Source: Paracoccaceae bacterium
Lineage (GTDB): Bacteria > Pseudomonadota > Alphaproteobacteria > Rhodobacterales > Rhodobacteraceae
NCBI GenBank assembly: GCA_007120685.1
Contig: SKNG01000199.1
Span: 1-13,027, forward strand
Direction: 5' to 3'
Length of the DNA stretch: 13,027 nucleotides
Under the pieces are notes generated by a model. It was not told the DNA's origin. It searched no databases and saw nothing but the letters and a program-made list of their open reading frames with translations. A program made the translations under genes and the position numbers. Position 1 is the stretch's first letter; each line of letters opens with the position of its first letter. Positions 7,336-13,027 of the stretch are shown piece after piece.

Positions 7336-8151
7336 TCATCCCTCCGCCTCCGGGTCGGCGGGATTGTCGAGGGTGGAGAGCGGCAAGGCAGCAACCTCCT
7401 GCAGAAGCATGACCAGTTCGCGCGCCGCGTGGTCGATGAAGGTGCGGCCCTTGTCGGCCGTGGCGGCGGCGGCGTTGCCCATCGCGCCCGCCGGGTGCAG
7501 GTCCTGCGCCTGCCAGCCCAGCTTGCCGGCGGGACCAAGGCCCAGATGCCGGTGGGTCGCGGCCAGCCTTGCATTCAGCGGACGGAAATCACGCGCACGC
7601 TCCATCGCCACCAGATCGGCCCTGAGCGCCAGCATCATGCTGGTTTCCATGTCGCCCGCATGGACGCCGTGCCGCGCCTCGTCCGCGGTCAGCAACCCCT
7701 CGGGCAGGCCCATGGCGAACCAGTTCGTGGCCACCGTCAGCATCCCGTGCCTGACCCGCAAATCCCGCGCCACGATGTCCATGGGCGCGATCTGCCCGCC
7801 ATGGCTGTTCAGGAACACGAGCTTGCGCACCCCCGCAGCCGCCACGCACTCGCCGAGTTCGGACCACATCGCCATCAGCGTCGCGGCGGAAAAGGTCAGC
7901 GTGCCCGGAAAGCGGCTGTGCTCGTTGCTCTTGCCCACCGCGCAGGTGGGCAGGAACAGCGCCGGGCAGCTGTCGGGGATCAGCGGCAGCGCGGCGGCGA
8001 TGATCCCGTCCAGGATGTCGCGGTCCACCGACAGCGGCAGATGCGGCCCGTGCTGTTCGATGGCACCGACCGGCAGCACGGCGACCAGCCTGCCTCGGTC
8101 AAGTGCTGCGAAATCCTGCGATGTGTAGTCGGCCCAGAAGCGGTGCTTCAC
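7336..8151 (-). CDS. creatininase-family amidohydrolase
   Basis: This 271-residue protein belongs to the creatininase/ArfB-type family. The metal site is intact: GAIEQHGPHLPLSVD gives E32, H34 and D43, FLNSHGGQ gives H117, and GVHAGDMETS gives E169, matching the creatininase ligands Glu, His, Asp, His, Glu in order. Members hydrolyse cyclic amides or formamides (creatinine, dihydro-pyrimidine-type FAPy compounds and others). The start is GTG at 8149-8151, overlapping the stop of the ThDP-enzyme gene (GTGA), so the two are translationally coupled. The product is cytoplasmic, with no signal peptide. With the CodA-like enzyme it gives this operon two C-N hydrolases, which argues for an N-containing ring or amide as substrate. 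Confidence 0.88.
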   Translation of the reverse strand: MKHRFWADYTSQDFAALDRGRLVAVLPVGAIEQHGPHLPLSVDRDILDGIIAAALPLIPDSCPALFLPTCAVGKSNEHSRFPGTLTFSAATLMAMWSELGECVAAAGVRKLVFLNSHGGQIAPMDIVARDLRVRHGMLTVATNWFAMGLPEGLLTADEARHGVHAGDMETSMMLALRADLVAMERARDFRPLNARLAATHRHLGLGPAGKLGWQAQDLHPAGAMGNAAAATADKGRTFIDHAARELVMLLQEVAALPLSTLDNPADPEAEG

Positions 8152-10538
8152 GCCACCCCCCTTTCCAGCGGCAGCGGCTTGCCCGGCGCCAGTGCCCCGG
8201 CGGCGGCAATGATCGCCTGCCGGTCGATGCTGAAATGACGATAGAGATCGGCCACCGTCCCGGTCTGGCCGAAATGCTCGACCCCCAGCGCGGCGACCCG
8301 GTGACCATGAACGGCGCCCAGCCAGGACAGCGTGGCGGGGTGGCCGTCGATCACGGTGACGATCAGGCAGTGCCGCGGCAGCCCCGCCAGCAACCCCTCG
8401 ACAGGGGCCTCGGCCGCCTCGCCCCGCATCCGCGCGCGTTGCGCCGCCTGCCAGCCCGCATTCAGCCGGTCGGCCGAGGTGACGGCCAGCACCCCCACAT
8501 CGCGCCGGCCTTGCGCGACATGCAGCGCGGCCGCGATGGCCTCGGGCGCGATGACGCCCTGATAGGCGATCACCACCTCGGCATTCGGCCCAGGCGGGCG
8601 CAGCCAGTAGCCACCATCGACCACGCCCTGCCGGATTTCGGCCAGCGGGCGGCGGGGCTGTTCCAGCGGCTTGGTGGAAAGCCGCAGATAGACCGAGCCG
8701 CCCCCGGCCTCGCGCGCCCAGTCCGCCCCCTCGGCCGCGCCGCCGTCGCGCTGCATGTAGGCGAAGGCCCAGTCCATGATGACGGCCAGTTCATCGGCGA
8801 AGGCGGGCTCGAAAGCGGCCAGCCCGTCCTGGCTCATCCCGATCAGGGGCGTGCCGACCGACTGATGCGCGCCCCCCTCGGGCGCCAGCGTCACCCCTGA
8901 CGGCGTGGCGACCAACAGGAAGCGCGCGTCCTGATAGCAGGCATAGTTCAGCGCATCGAGGCCGCGGGCGATGAAAGGGTCATAAAGCGTGCCCACCGGC
9001 AGAAGCCGCTCGCCGAAGACCTCATGGCTCAGCCCCGCCGCGCCCAAGAGCAGGAACAGGTTAATCTCGGCGATGCCCAGCTCGATATGCTGCCCCTCGG
9101 GCGAGAAGGCCCATTTCTGCGCCGAGGGCACGCGCTCGGCGCGGAAGGTGTCCGAGATGGTTTCGCGCGCGAACAACCCGCGGCGGTTCACCCAGGGGCC
9201 GAGATTGGTCGAGACCGTCACATCGGGCGAGGTGGTGACGATCCGCGCGGCCAGCGGGCTGTCGGATTTGGCCAGTTGATCCATCAGCTTGCCGAAGGCC
9301 GCCTGGGTCGAGATCTCGGCATCCGCCAGCGCCTCCAGCCCCGGCACCGGCAGCGCCGGCGCGCTGGTCCTGCGGGGGCCGGCGGCGAAGAAGGGCAGCC
9401 GGGTTATCAGCGCCTCGAATTCGGACCCGGATAGCTCCAGCCCCTCGGCCCGGTCCCATTCGTGGCCGGGGCGGATGTTCATCGCGGCGCGGAACTCTTC
9501 CATCTGCGCGGGTGTCATCAGCCCGGCATGGTTGTCCTTGTGCCCGGCCAGCGGCGTGCCCCAGCCCTTGACGGTATAGGCAACGAAGGCGGTGGGCCGG
9601 TCATGCGCGGCGGCCTGCGCGAAGCCGTCCAGCAGCGTGTCGATGCAATGCCCGCCCAGGTTCTCCATCAGCGCGGCCAGTTCGGCATCCGTCCGCCGGT
9701 CCAGCAGCGCTGAGACCGGACCCTGATCGCCCAGGTCATCGGTCAGCCGCTTGCGCCAGGCCGCGCCACCCTGAAAGGTCAGCGCGGAATAGAGCGGGTT
9801 GGGACAGGCATCGATCCAGTCCCGCAACCGCTCGCCCCCGGGCTCGGCAAAGGCCGCGCGCTGCAAAGTGCCGTATTTCAGGCGGATCACATCCCAGCCG
9901 AAAGCCCCGAAGATCGCCTCGATCCGGTCCGAGAGCCCCTCGCGCACCACCCCGTCCAGCGACTGGCGGTTGTAGTCGATCACCCACCAGCAGTTCCTGA
10001 GCCCGTGCTTCCAGCCCTCCTGCAGGCATTCGTAGATGTTGCCCTCATCCAGTTCGGCATCGCCGACCAGCGCCACCATCCGTCCCTCGGGGCCCTGGCC
10101 CAGGCCCTTTGCGCGCAAATAGTCCTGCACCAGGCTGAAAAAGGCCGTGATCGCCACGCCCAGCCCCACCGAGCCGGTGGAGAAGTCGACGTCATCGACA
10201 TCCTTGGTGCGCGAGGGGTAGGACTGCACGCCCATGAAGCCCCTGAAATCCTTCAATTTCTTTAGCGGCAGCCGGCCGGCCATGTATTGCAGCGCATGGA
10301 ATACCGGCCCGGCATGGGGCTTGACCGCCACCCGGTCCTGCGGGCGCAGCACCGTGCCATAAAGCACTGCCATCAGCGTCACCATCGACGCGCAGGACGC
10401 CTGATGCCCGCCCACCTTCACACCGGCTGCCTTGTCGCGAAGGTGGTTGGCGTTGTGGATCGTCCAGGCGCTCAGCCACAGCGCCTTGCGGGCAATGGCG
10501 GCCAGTTCGGCGCGATTCGGTTTCTCCAGTTGAGCCAT
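8148..10538 (-). CDS. AceE/transketolase-like thiamine-diphosphate enzyme
   Basis: This 796-residue ThDP enzyme is closest in layout to homodimeric pyruvate dehydrogenase E1 (AceE, about 890 residues). GVKVGGHQASCASMVTL (39-55), SYPSRT with SVGLGVAI (107-130), and the ThDP/Mg motif starting at GDAELDE (159-165) and ending WVIDYN (N190) are visible, followed by QSLDGVVREGLSDRIEAIFG as in AceE. The second half holds the cofactor-activating Glu in HIELGIAEINLF (about 484-495) and a C-terminal transketolase domain (LGVEHFGQTGTVADLY). No lipoyl-E2 or E3 gene is present in the window. The start at 10538 is preferred over an in-frame ATG at 10580: GGGGGA precedes it, and a promoter -35 at 10603-10608 would put transcription start downstream of 10580. 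It is the first gene of the operon. Its substrate, a 2-oxo acid or a ketose-like product, is unknown. Confidence 0.88.
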   Translation of the reverse strand: MAQLEKPNRAELAAIARKALWLSAWTIHNANHLRDKAAGVKVGGHQASCASMVTLMAVLYGTVLRPQDRVAVKPHAGPVFHALQYMAGRLPLKKLKDFRGFMGVQSYPSRTKDVDDVDFSTGSVGLGVAITAFFSLVQDYLRAKGLGQGPEGRMVALVGDAELDEGNIYECLQEGWKHGLRNCWWVIDYNRQSLDGVVREGLSDRIEAIFGAFGWDVIRLKYGTLQRAAFAEPGGERLRDWIDACPNPLYSALTFQGGAAWRKRLTDDLGDQGPVSALLDRRTDAELAALMENLGGHCIDTLLDGFAQAAAHDRPTAFVAYTVKGWGTPLAGHKDNHAGLMTPAQMEEFRAAMNIRPGHEWDRAEGLELSGSEFEALITRLPFFAAGPRRTSAPALPVPGLEALADAEISTQAAFGKLMDQLAKSDSPLAARIVTTSPDVTVSTNLGPWVNRRGLFARETISDTFRAERVPSAQKWAFSPEGQHIELGIAEINLFLLLGAAGLSHEVFGERLLPVGTLYDPFIARGLDALNYACYQDARFLLVATPSGVTLAPEGGAHQSVGTPLIGMSQDGLAAFEPAFADELAVIMDWAFAYMQRDGGAAEGADWAREAGGGSVYLRLSTKPLEQPRRPLAEIRQGVVDGGYWLRPPGPNAEVVIAYQGVIAPEAIAAALHVAQGRRDVGVLAVTSADRLNAGWQAAQRARMRGEAAEAPVEGLLAGLPRHCLIVTVIDGHPATLSWLGAVHGHRVAALGVEHFGQTGTVADLYRHFSIDRQAIIAAAGALAPGKPLPLERGVA

Positions 10539-10579
10539 CCATCCCCCGAATCCTGCGACACGCGGTTGATGTCCATGCA

Positions 10580-10608
10580 AAGCTGCACAGGTCGTTCAGC
10601 TTTGTCAA
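10580..10608 (-). promoter_or_regulatory. putative operon promoter (-35 TTGACA)
   Basis: On the minus strand a perfect TTGACA (10603-10608) is followed after 17 bases by CAGCTT (10580-10585), a poor -10 box. The first gene starts about 40 bases further on. The -35 box overlaps the edge of the dyad at 10607-10620, the arrangement expected for a repressible promoter. The weak -10 makes the call moderate. Confidence 0.45.
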
Positions 10609-10631
10609 ACCATTTGGTTCAATCAAATGGT
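10607..10631. promoter_or_regulatory. RutR-box-like operator with flanking dyad
   Basis: AAACCATTTGGTTC contains ACCA-TT-TGGT, the core of the E. coli RutR box (TTGACCA-NN-TGGTCAA). The same bases form a longer dyad, ACCATTTG-gttcaat-CAAATGGT (8-bp perfect arms, 10609-10631), and a further TGGTC-tgcct-GACCA lies at 10628-10642. Clustered half-sites over a promoter, in an operon that encodes a RutR-like regulator, support an operator. Confidence 0.6.
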
Positions 10632-10748
10632 CTGCCTGACCAACAACGACAGCGTGAGCGTGGTGCGATAGCGCTCTGGCTCGGCAGTGAACGGGTCGAA
10701 ACCAAATCCCGATGGATGGGGGCGCTTGGTGATGGTAACGTCTGACAT
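10623..10748 (-). CDS. possible 41-residue leader peptide or gene remnant
   Basis: A short frame starts with ATG at 10746-10748, preceded by GAGAAAGGG nine bases upstream, and ends with a TGA at 10623-10625 that lies within the putative operator. The product starts MSDVTITKRPHPSGFGFDPF and has no membrane segment. I do not recognise it. It lies in the direction of the operon and about 85 bases before the first recognised gene. It could be a small first cistron, a leader, or the start of a gene truncated by past rearrangement. Good ribosome site and start argue for it; the small size argues for caution. Confidence 0.35.
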   Translation of the reverse strand: MSDVTITKRPHPSGFGFDPFTAEPERYRTTLTLSLLVRQTI

Positions 10749-10796
10749 GTGGCGTATCCCTTTCTCGGCAGAGAATTGCGTCGACACGACACCGCC

Positions 10797-10826
10797 ATGA
10801 TATGTCGCCCCTCAGGGCATCACCAA
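10797..10826 (-). promoter_or_regulatory. weak candidate promoter upstream of the short ORF
   Basis: On the minus strand TTGGTG (10821-10826) and TATCAT (10797-10802) are spaced by 18 bases. The -10 has one mismatch to TATAAT, the -35 keeps only TTG. It would drive the 41-residue frame and could add to operon transcription. The rest of 10632-10883 shows no other gene that I can support. Confidence 0.25.
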
Positions 10827-10883
10827 CTTTTGCGCGTGTCTCCGTTGTCTCTTGAGCCGTGTTGTGCTGCCGTCCGGCCCTGA

Positions 10884-11813
10884 GAGGCTGATCCGAAAAG
10901 AGTTGGGTGAATTCAGCAGGTTGTGATTCTGTTCGTTTGCGAGACAGAACGGAGATCGCCATGGCCTGGACTGAATTCACCCGCGCTCGATATGAGCGCA
11001 GCGGGGGCAGATACGCAAGCGATGCCAGCGATGCGGAGTGGGCGCTGGTGGCGCCGCTGATGCCCGCACCCAAGAGGGTCGGCCGGCCGCGCACGACCGA
11101 CCTGCGCGACGTTTCGACGCGATTCTCTACATCGCCACGACCGGATGTCAGTGGCGGATGCTGCCGAACGACTTCCCGCCGGTCTCGACGGTGCGGCGCT
11201 ACTTCTACGACTGGCTTGACAACGGTCTGCTGGAAGAGTTGAACCGCCACCTCGTCGCGGCGGCGCGTCAGGCCGCAGGGCGCGCGGCTGACCCATCCGC
11301 GGGCGTGATCGACAGCCAGAGCGTGAGAACCACGCAAAGCGGAGGGATCAGGGGGTATGACGCCGGCAAGCGCGTCAACGGGCGCAAGCGCCACATCGTC
11401 ACCGATACCGTCGGGCTTCTTGTCGGGCTTGCCGTGCACGGTGCCGATGTTCAGGATCGTGACGGCGCCCCGGGCCTGCTGAAATCGATCTCGACCGCCT
11501 ACCCGCTGCTTCGTCACGTCTTCGCCGATGGCGGCTATGCCGGGCCCAAACTGAAGGGCGCGCTGGAAAAGATCGGACGCTGGACGTTGCAGATCGTCAA
11601 ACGCTCGGATACCGCGCAGCGCTTCGAGGTAATCCCGCGCCGCTGGGTCGTCGAACGCACCCTCGCGTGGCTGGGAAGGTGCCGCCGAATGGCGAAGGAC
11701 TGGGAAAAGACCATCGCCAGCGCTCAGGCGTGGCTCCTCATCGCGCACATCAGGCGCGTCACCCGCATGTTGGCAAGGCCATGACATCACGCAGAGAGTT
11801 TCGGATCGGACTC
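10884..11813 (+). mobile_element. IS5-family insertion sequence, IS1031-like, 930 bp
   Basis: The ends are imperfect inverted repeats: left GAGGCTGATCCGAAAA (10884-10899), right (reverse complement of 11798-11813) GAGTCCGATCCGAAAC, with 13 of the first 15 positions identical. The 930-bp length, the IR sequence type and the DDE transposase fit the IS1031 group of the IS5 family, which duplicates a TNA target. The flanking triplets here are TGA (10881-10883) on the left and TAA (11814-11816) on the right: both TNA, but not identical. The element lies between the catabolic operon's upstream region and a tRNA gene. Confidence 0.85.
10961..11784 (+). CDS. IS5-family transposase, read in two frames
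   Basis: Frame one starts at the ATG at 10961 (GGAG six bases ahead) and carries the N-terminal DUF4096-like part (DAEWALVAPLMP, ending RTTDLRDV). Left alone it stops at 11242 in nonsense sequence. The continuation, FDAILYIATTGCQWRMLPND, lies in the -1 frame and runs to TGA at 11782-11784. Joining them at GTTTC (11111-11115) gives a seamless 274-residue protein with the DDE triad: D118 (VIDSQSV), D190 (FADGGYAG) and E232 (WVVERTLAWLGR with the downstream RMAKDWE). Either a programmed -1 slip or loss of one T in a once single-frame gene explains this. No classic A-rich slippery heptamer is present. If neither frameshifting nor repair occurs, the copy is inactive. Confidence 0.82.
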
Positions 11814-11875
11814 TAAGACTGCATCGCGGCCTGACGCTTTCGGCTCCTCTTCGCTTGCCAGCTCTTCAAAATGCC

Positions 11876-11904
11876 TTGCAACCGTGGCGAGGAGCTACTA
11901 CTCA
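11876..11904 (+). promoter_or_regulatory. candidate tRNA-Ser promoter
   Basis: TTGCAA (11876-11881) and TACTCA (11899-11904) are spaced by 17 bases, about 18 bases ahead of the mature tRNA start, which would give a short 5' leader. Both boxes are imperfect. It lies between the IS right end and the tRNA, so the tRNA keeps its own upstream region despite the insertion. Confidence 0.35.
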
Positions 11905-11922
11905 CCTGTTGGCCCGAGGTTC

Positions 11923-12012
11923 GGAGAGGTGCCGGAGTGGTCGAACGGGGCGGTCTCGAAAACCGTTGTGGGGGTGACCCCACCCAGGGTTCGAATCCCT
12001 GTCTCTCCGCCA
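11923..12012 (+). tRNA. tRNA-Ser, anticodon CGA
   Basis: The acceptor strand GGAGAGG pairs with TCTCTCC (12002-12008, one G-U pair), followed by discriminator G and an encoded CCA (12010-12012). The anticodon loop CTCGAAA (11955-11961) has CGA at 11957-11959, closed by a GCGGT/ACCGT stem, and decodes UCG. A long variable arm (TGTGGGGGTGACCCCACC) is typical of class II serine tRNAs, and the T arm is CAGGG-TTCGAAT-CCCTG. Confidence 0.96.
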
Positions 12013-12070
12013 CATCACAGTGTCAAGCCATTGATAAGGCGACATAAACTGGCAGAAGTGCCGAGCGCGC

Positions 12071-12091
12071 CCCACAATCACGCCCACAATC
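12071..12091. repeat. tandem 12-base repeat CCCACAATC
   Basis: CCCACAATC occurs at 12071-12079 and again at 12083-12091, one about 12-base period apart, 60-80 bases after the tRNA 3' end. Such short direct repeats can be recombinase arm sites next to a tRNA attachment site, but only two copies are present and no integrase gene is seen in the window. The remaining sequence of 12013-12170 shows nothing else I can support. Confidence 0.3.
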
Positions 12092-12170
12092 GGCCATTCA
12101 TCACGTTCCCTTGACCCGCTTTCCCCGGCCCGCACCCGCGCGCCGGAAACCCGGATCGGAGGAACCGACC

Positions 12171-12569
12171 ATGCCGATAGACAGACAAGCCACGCTCGAA
12201 CGGCTCAACGCCTGCTGCGCCGCCTTCAACCTGACGCCGCCCCCGGTGGACTTCGACGGCGAAGGGAACGAGAACGACGCCCTGTTCGCCCTGTGTGATC
12301 GGGAAGGGATCAGCCTTGAGTGGCTGTTCAGGGGCGAAGGGGAAGCCAAGCCGGGATTGATGGCCTGCGCCCGCGCCGCCCTCGACAGAATGACGGGCGA
12401 CGAACTGTCCCGCGCCTACAGCGCCTTGCTGGAACAGCAGCGCGAAGGCGGTTGCCCGGTGACGACGCCGCGCCGGTCTCCCGCCGCGACAGCCCCCGGC
12501 TTCGGTTGGGGGTTTCCGGGCGCTGCAAGGCTGGTCAGAGCGGCAGAAGGCATTCCCCGTAACGGGTGA
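12171..12569 (+). CDS. hypothetical protein, 132 residues
   Basis: A good ribosome site (GGAGG, 7 bases ahead of the ATG) defines the start; the open frame reaches 12111 but has no such site. The first 90 residues look like a genuine acidic soluble protein: TLERLNACCAAFNLTPPPVD, then NENDALFALCDREGISLEWL and a helical DRMTGDELSRAYSALLEQQ. The ISLEWLFRGE phrase resembles the segment that follows the helix-turn-helix of small phage-type repressors, but no helix-turn-helix is present here. The last 35 residues are rich in Pro, Arg and Gly and low in complexity, which may mean a frameshifted or degenerate tail. I do not recognise the family. It lies downstream of a tRNA gene, a common accessory location, and is followed by a strong terminator. 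Confidence 0.65.
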   Translation: MPIDRQATLERLNACCAAFNLTPPPVDFDGEGNENDALFALCDREGISLEWLFRGEGEAKPGLMACARAALDRMTGDELSRAYSALLEQQREGGCPVTTPRRSPAATAPGFGWGFPGAARLVRAAEGIPRNG

Positions 12570-12688
12570 GCAATCGCAAGCACTCGCGCGACCCTGACCG
12601 GGGTCAATTCAAGCCTCTGCCGGATCATGGCGGCACGGCTTCCCGGCGTCAGCCGCCGGCTATTCGCGCCCGGTGCCGGGGGGTGGGG

Positions 12689-12750
12689 GAAAATCGGGCG
12701 CGCGGTGTCTGGCTCGACTGCCACGCGCGCGGATTTTCATTTTTCGTTTT
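12689..12750 (+). terminator. strong rho-independent terminator
   Basis: GAAAATC-ggg-CGCGCGGTG (from 12689) pairs with CAC-GCGCGCG-GATTTTC (ending 12738) with only one or two mismatched or bulged positions around a 13-base loop. It is followed by ATTTTTCGTTTT on the plus strand. It lies about 120 bases after the stop of the 132-residue hypothetical gene, the nearest upstream plus-strand gene. Confidence 0.75.
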
Positions 12751-12846
12751 CGGGCTAGCCATCAATCGCTAAGCTGAAACCCTCGTGGCGTGCCAAGATG
12801 ATTCGACGCCTCGTCTGCTGCCGCGAGCATCTGAGAGGGCACCGCC

Positions 12847-12933
12847 ATGATGAGCCTCATTCGCTGCGCGGTACTTGCCGCAATGCTTGCGCTCGCTTCA
12901 GCCGCTGCGCTGGGAACGACGGTGCAAAATTAG
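12847..12933 (+). CDS. possible 28-residue signal-peptide-like ORF
   Basis: ATG at 12847 follows GAGAGGG at a normal distance and opens a 28-residue frame: MMSLIRCAVLAAMLALASAA, then LGTTVQN and TAG. It has a basic residue, a hydrophobic core and small residues suitable for signal peptidase, so it looks like a secretion signal with almost no mature protein behind it. It may be the 5' remnant of a gene for an exported protein cut short by mutation or by a nearby insertion, or a true small peptide. I do not recognise it. Sequence between 12751 and 12846 holds no other gene that I can support. Confidence 0.35.
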   Translation: MMSLIRCAVLAAMLALASAAALGTTVQN

Positions 12934-12957
12934 GCCACGGTAGCGGCGGGATAGTCC

Positions 12958-13027
12958 TGCTGCGGGCGGAGTAAAATCCAGCCACTTTTCCCTTCTTGCG
13001 TCAGCAGGGAGGGTGGGGAGATCTATA
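12958..13027 (+). mobile_element. possible left end of an IS21-like element, cut by the window
   Basis: From about 12958 the sequence (TGCTGCGGGCGGAGTAAAAT then CCAGCCACTTTTC) resembles the ends of alphaproteobacterial IS21-family elements, which begin with TG and carry GGAGTAAAAT-type motifs. GGAGGGTGGGGAGATCTATA at the edge could be the start of a transposase frame (EIY in one frame). No open frame can be followed and the other end is outside the window, so this is recognition by resemblance only. Confidence 0.3.

Noticed and set aside
10539..10580. Upstream in-frame ATG (10580) as start of the ThDP-enzyme gene
   Set aside because: It would fall inside the putative -10 region, has no ribosome site, and the added 14 residues do not look like family sequence.
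10192..11790. 532-codon open frame on the minus strand running through the IS and into the ThDP-enzyme gene
   Set aside because: It crosses the IS boundary, opposes a clear transposase, overlaps the ThDP gene in another frame and shows no family resemblance; it is an open shadow frame in GC-rich DNA.
12566..12772. GTG-started frame overlapping the stop of the 132-residue gene (GTGA)
   Set aside because: The overlap looks like translational coupling, but the frame runs straight through the strong terminator hairpin and T-tract, and its product is low-complexity and Arg-rich.

Overview
The window looks like a piece of a high-GC alphaproteobacterial chromosome, most likely Rhodobacteraceae (Paracoccus/Rhodobacter type). 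I infer this from the strong G/C third-position bias, a RutR-like regulator, a Creatininase/NMT1-type ABC operon and an IS1031-type element. Species cannot be fixed from sequence alone.

About 10.3 kb is a single minus-strand operon of ten tightly packed genes, read from about 10.6 kb down to 0.3 kb. In transcription order they are: an AceE/transketolase-like thiamine-diphosphate enzyme, a creatininase-family amidohydrolase, an ABC ATPase, an ABC permease, a cytosine-deaminase-like amidohydrolase, an FAD-linked oxidase, an NMT1/THI5-type periplasmic binding protein, a flavodoxin-fold NAD(P)H oxidoreductase, a RidA-family protein and a RutR-like TetR regulator. Most junctions are ATGA/GTGA overlaps or gaps under 45 bases. 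The exception is a 109-base gap between the creatininase and ATPase genes, which holds three consecutive perfect palindromes. A hairpin plus T-tract follows the regulator gene. Upstream of the first gene a TTGACA -35 box overlaps a dyad of the form ACCA-NN-TGGT, the core of the E. coli RutR box, so the last-gene regulator probably controls the operon.

The gene set suggests uptake of a small N-heterocycle or cyclic amide (pyrimidine-, hydantoin- or creatinine-like), then ring opening or deamination by two metal-dependent amidohydrolases, flavin-linked redox steps, and a ThDP-dependent C-C cleavage or transfer of the carbon skeleton. The substrate is not known to me. I recognise no described pathway with this exact set.

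To the right lie a 930-bp IS5-family (IS1031-like) element with a transposase split over two frames, a tRNA-Ser(CGA) gene, a 132-residue hypothetical protein followed by a strong terminator, a tiny signal-peptide-like ORF, and at the right edge what may be the start of another insertion sequence (IS21-like). The left edge (1-320) holds the operon terminator and coding-like remnants with no recognisable complete gene.
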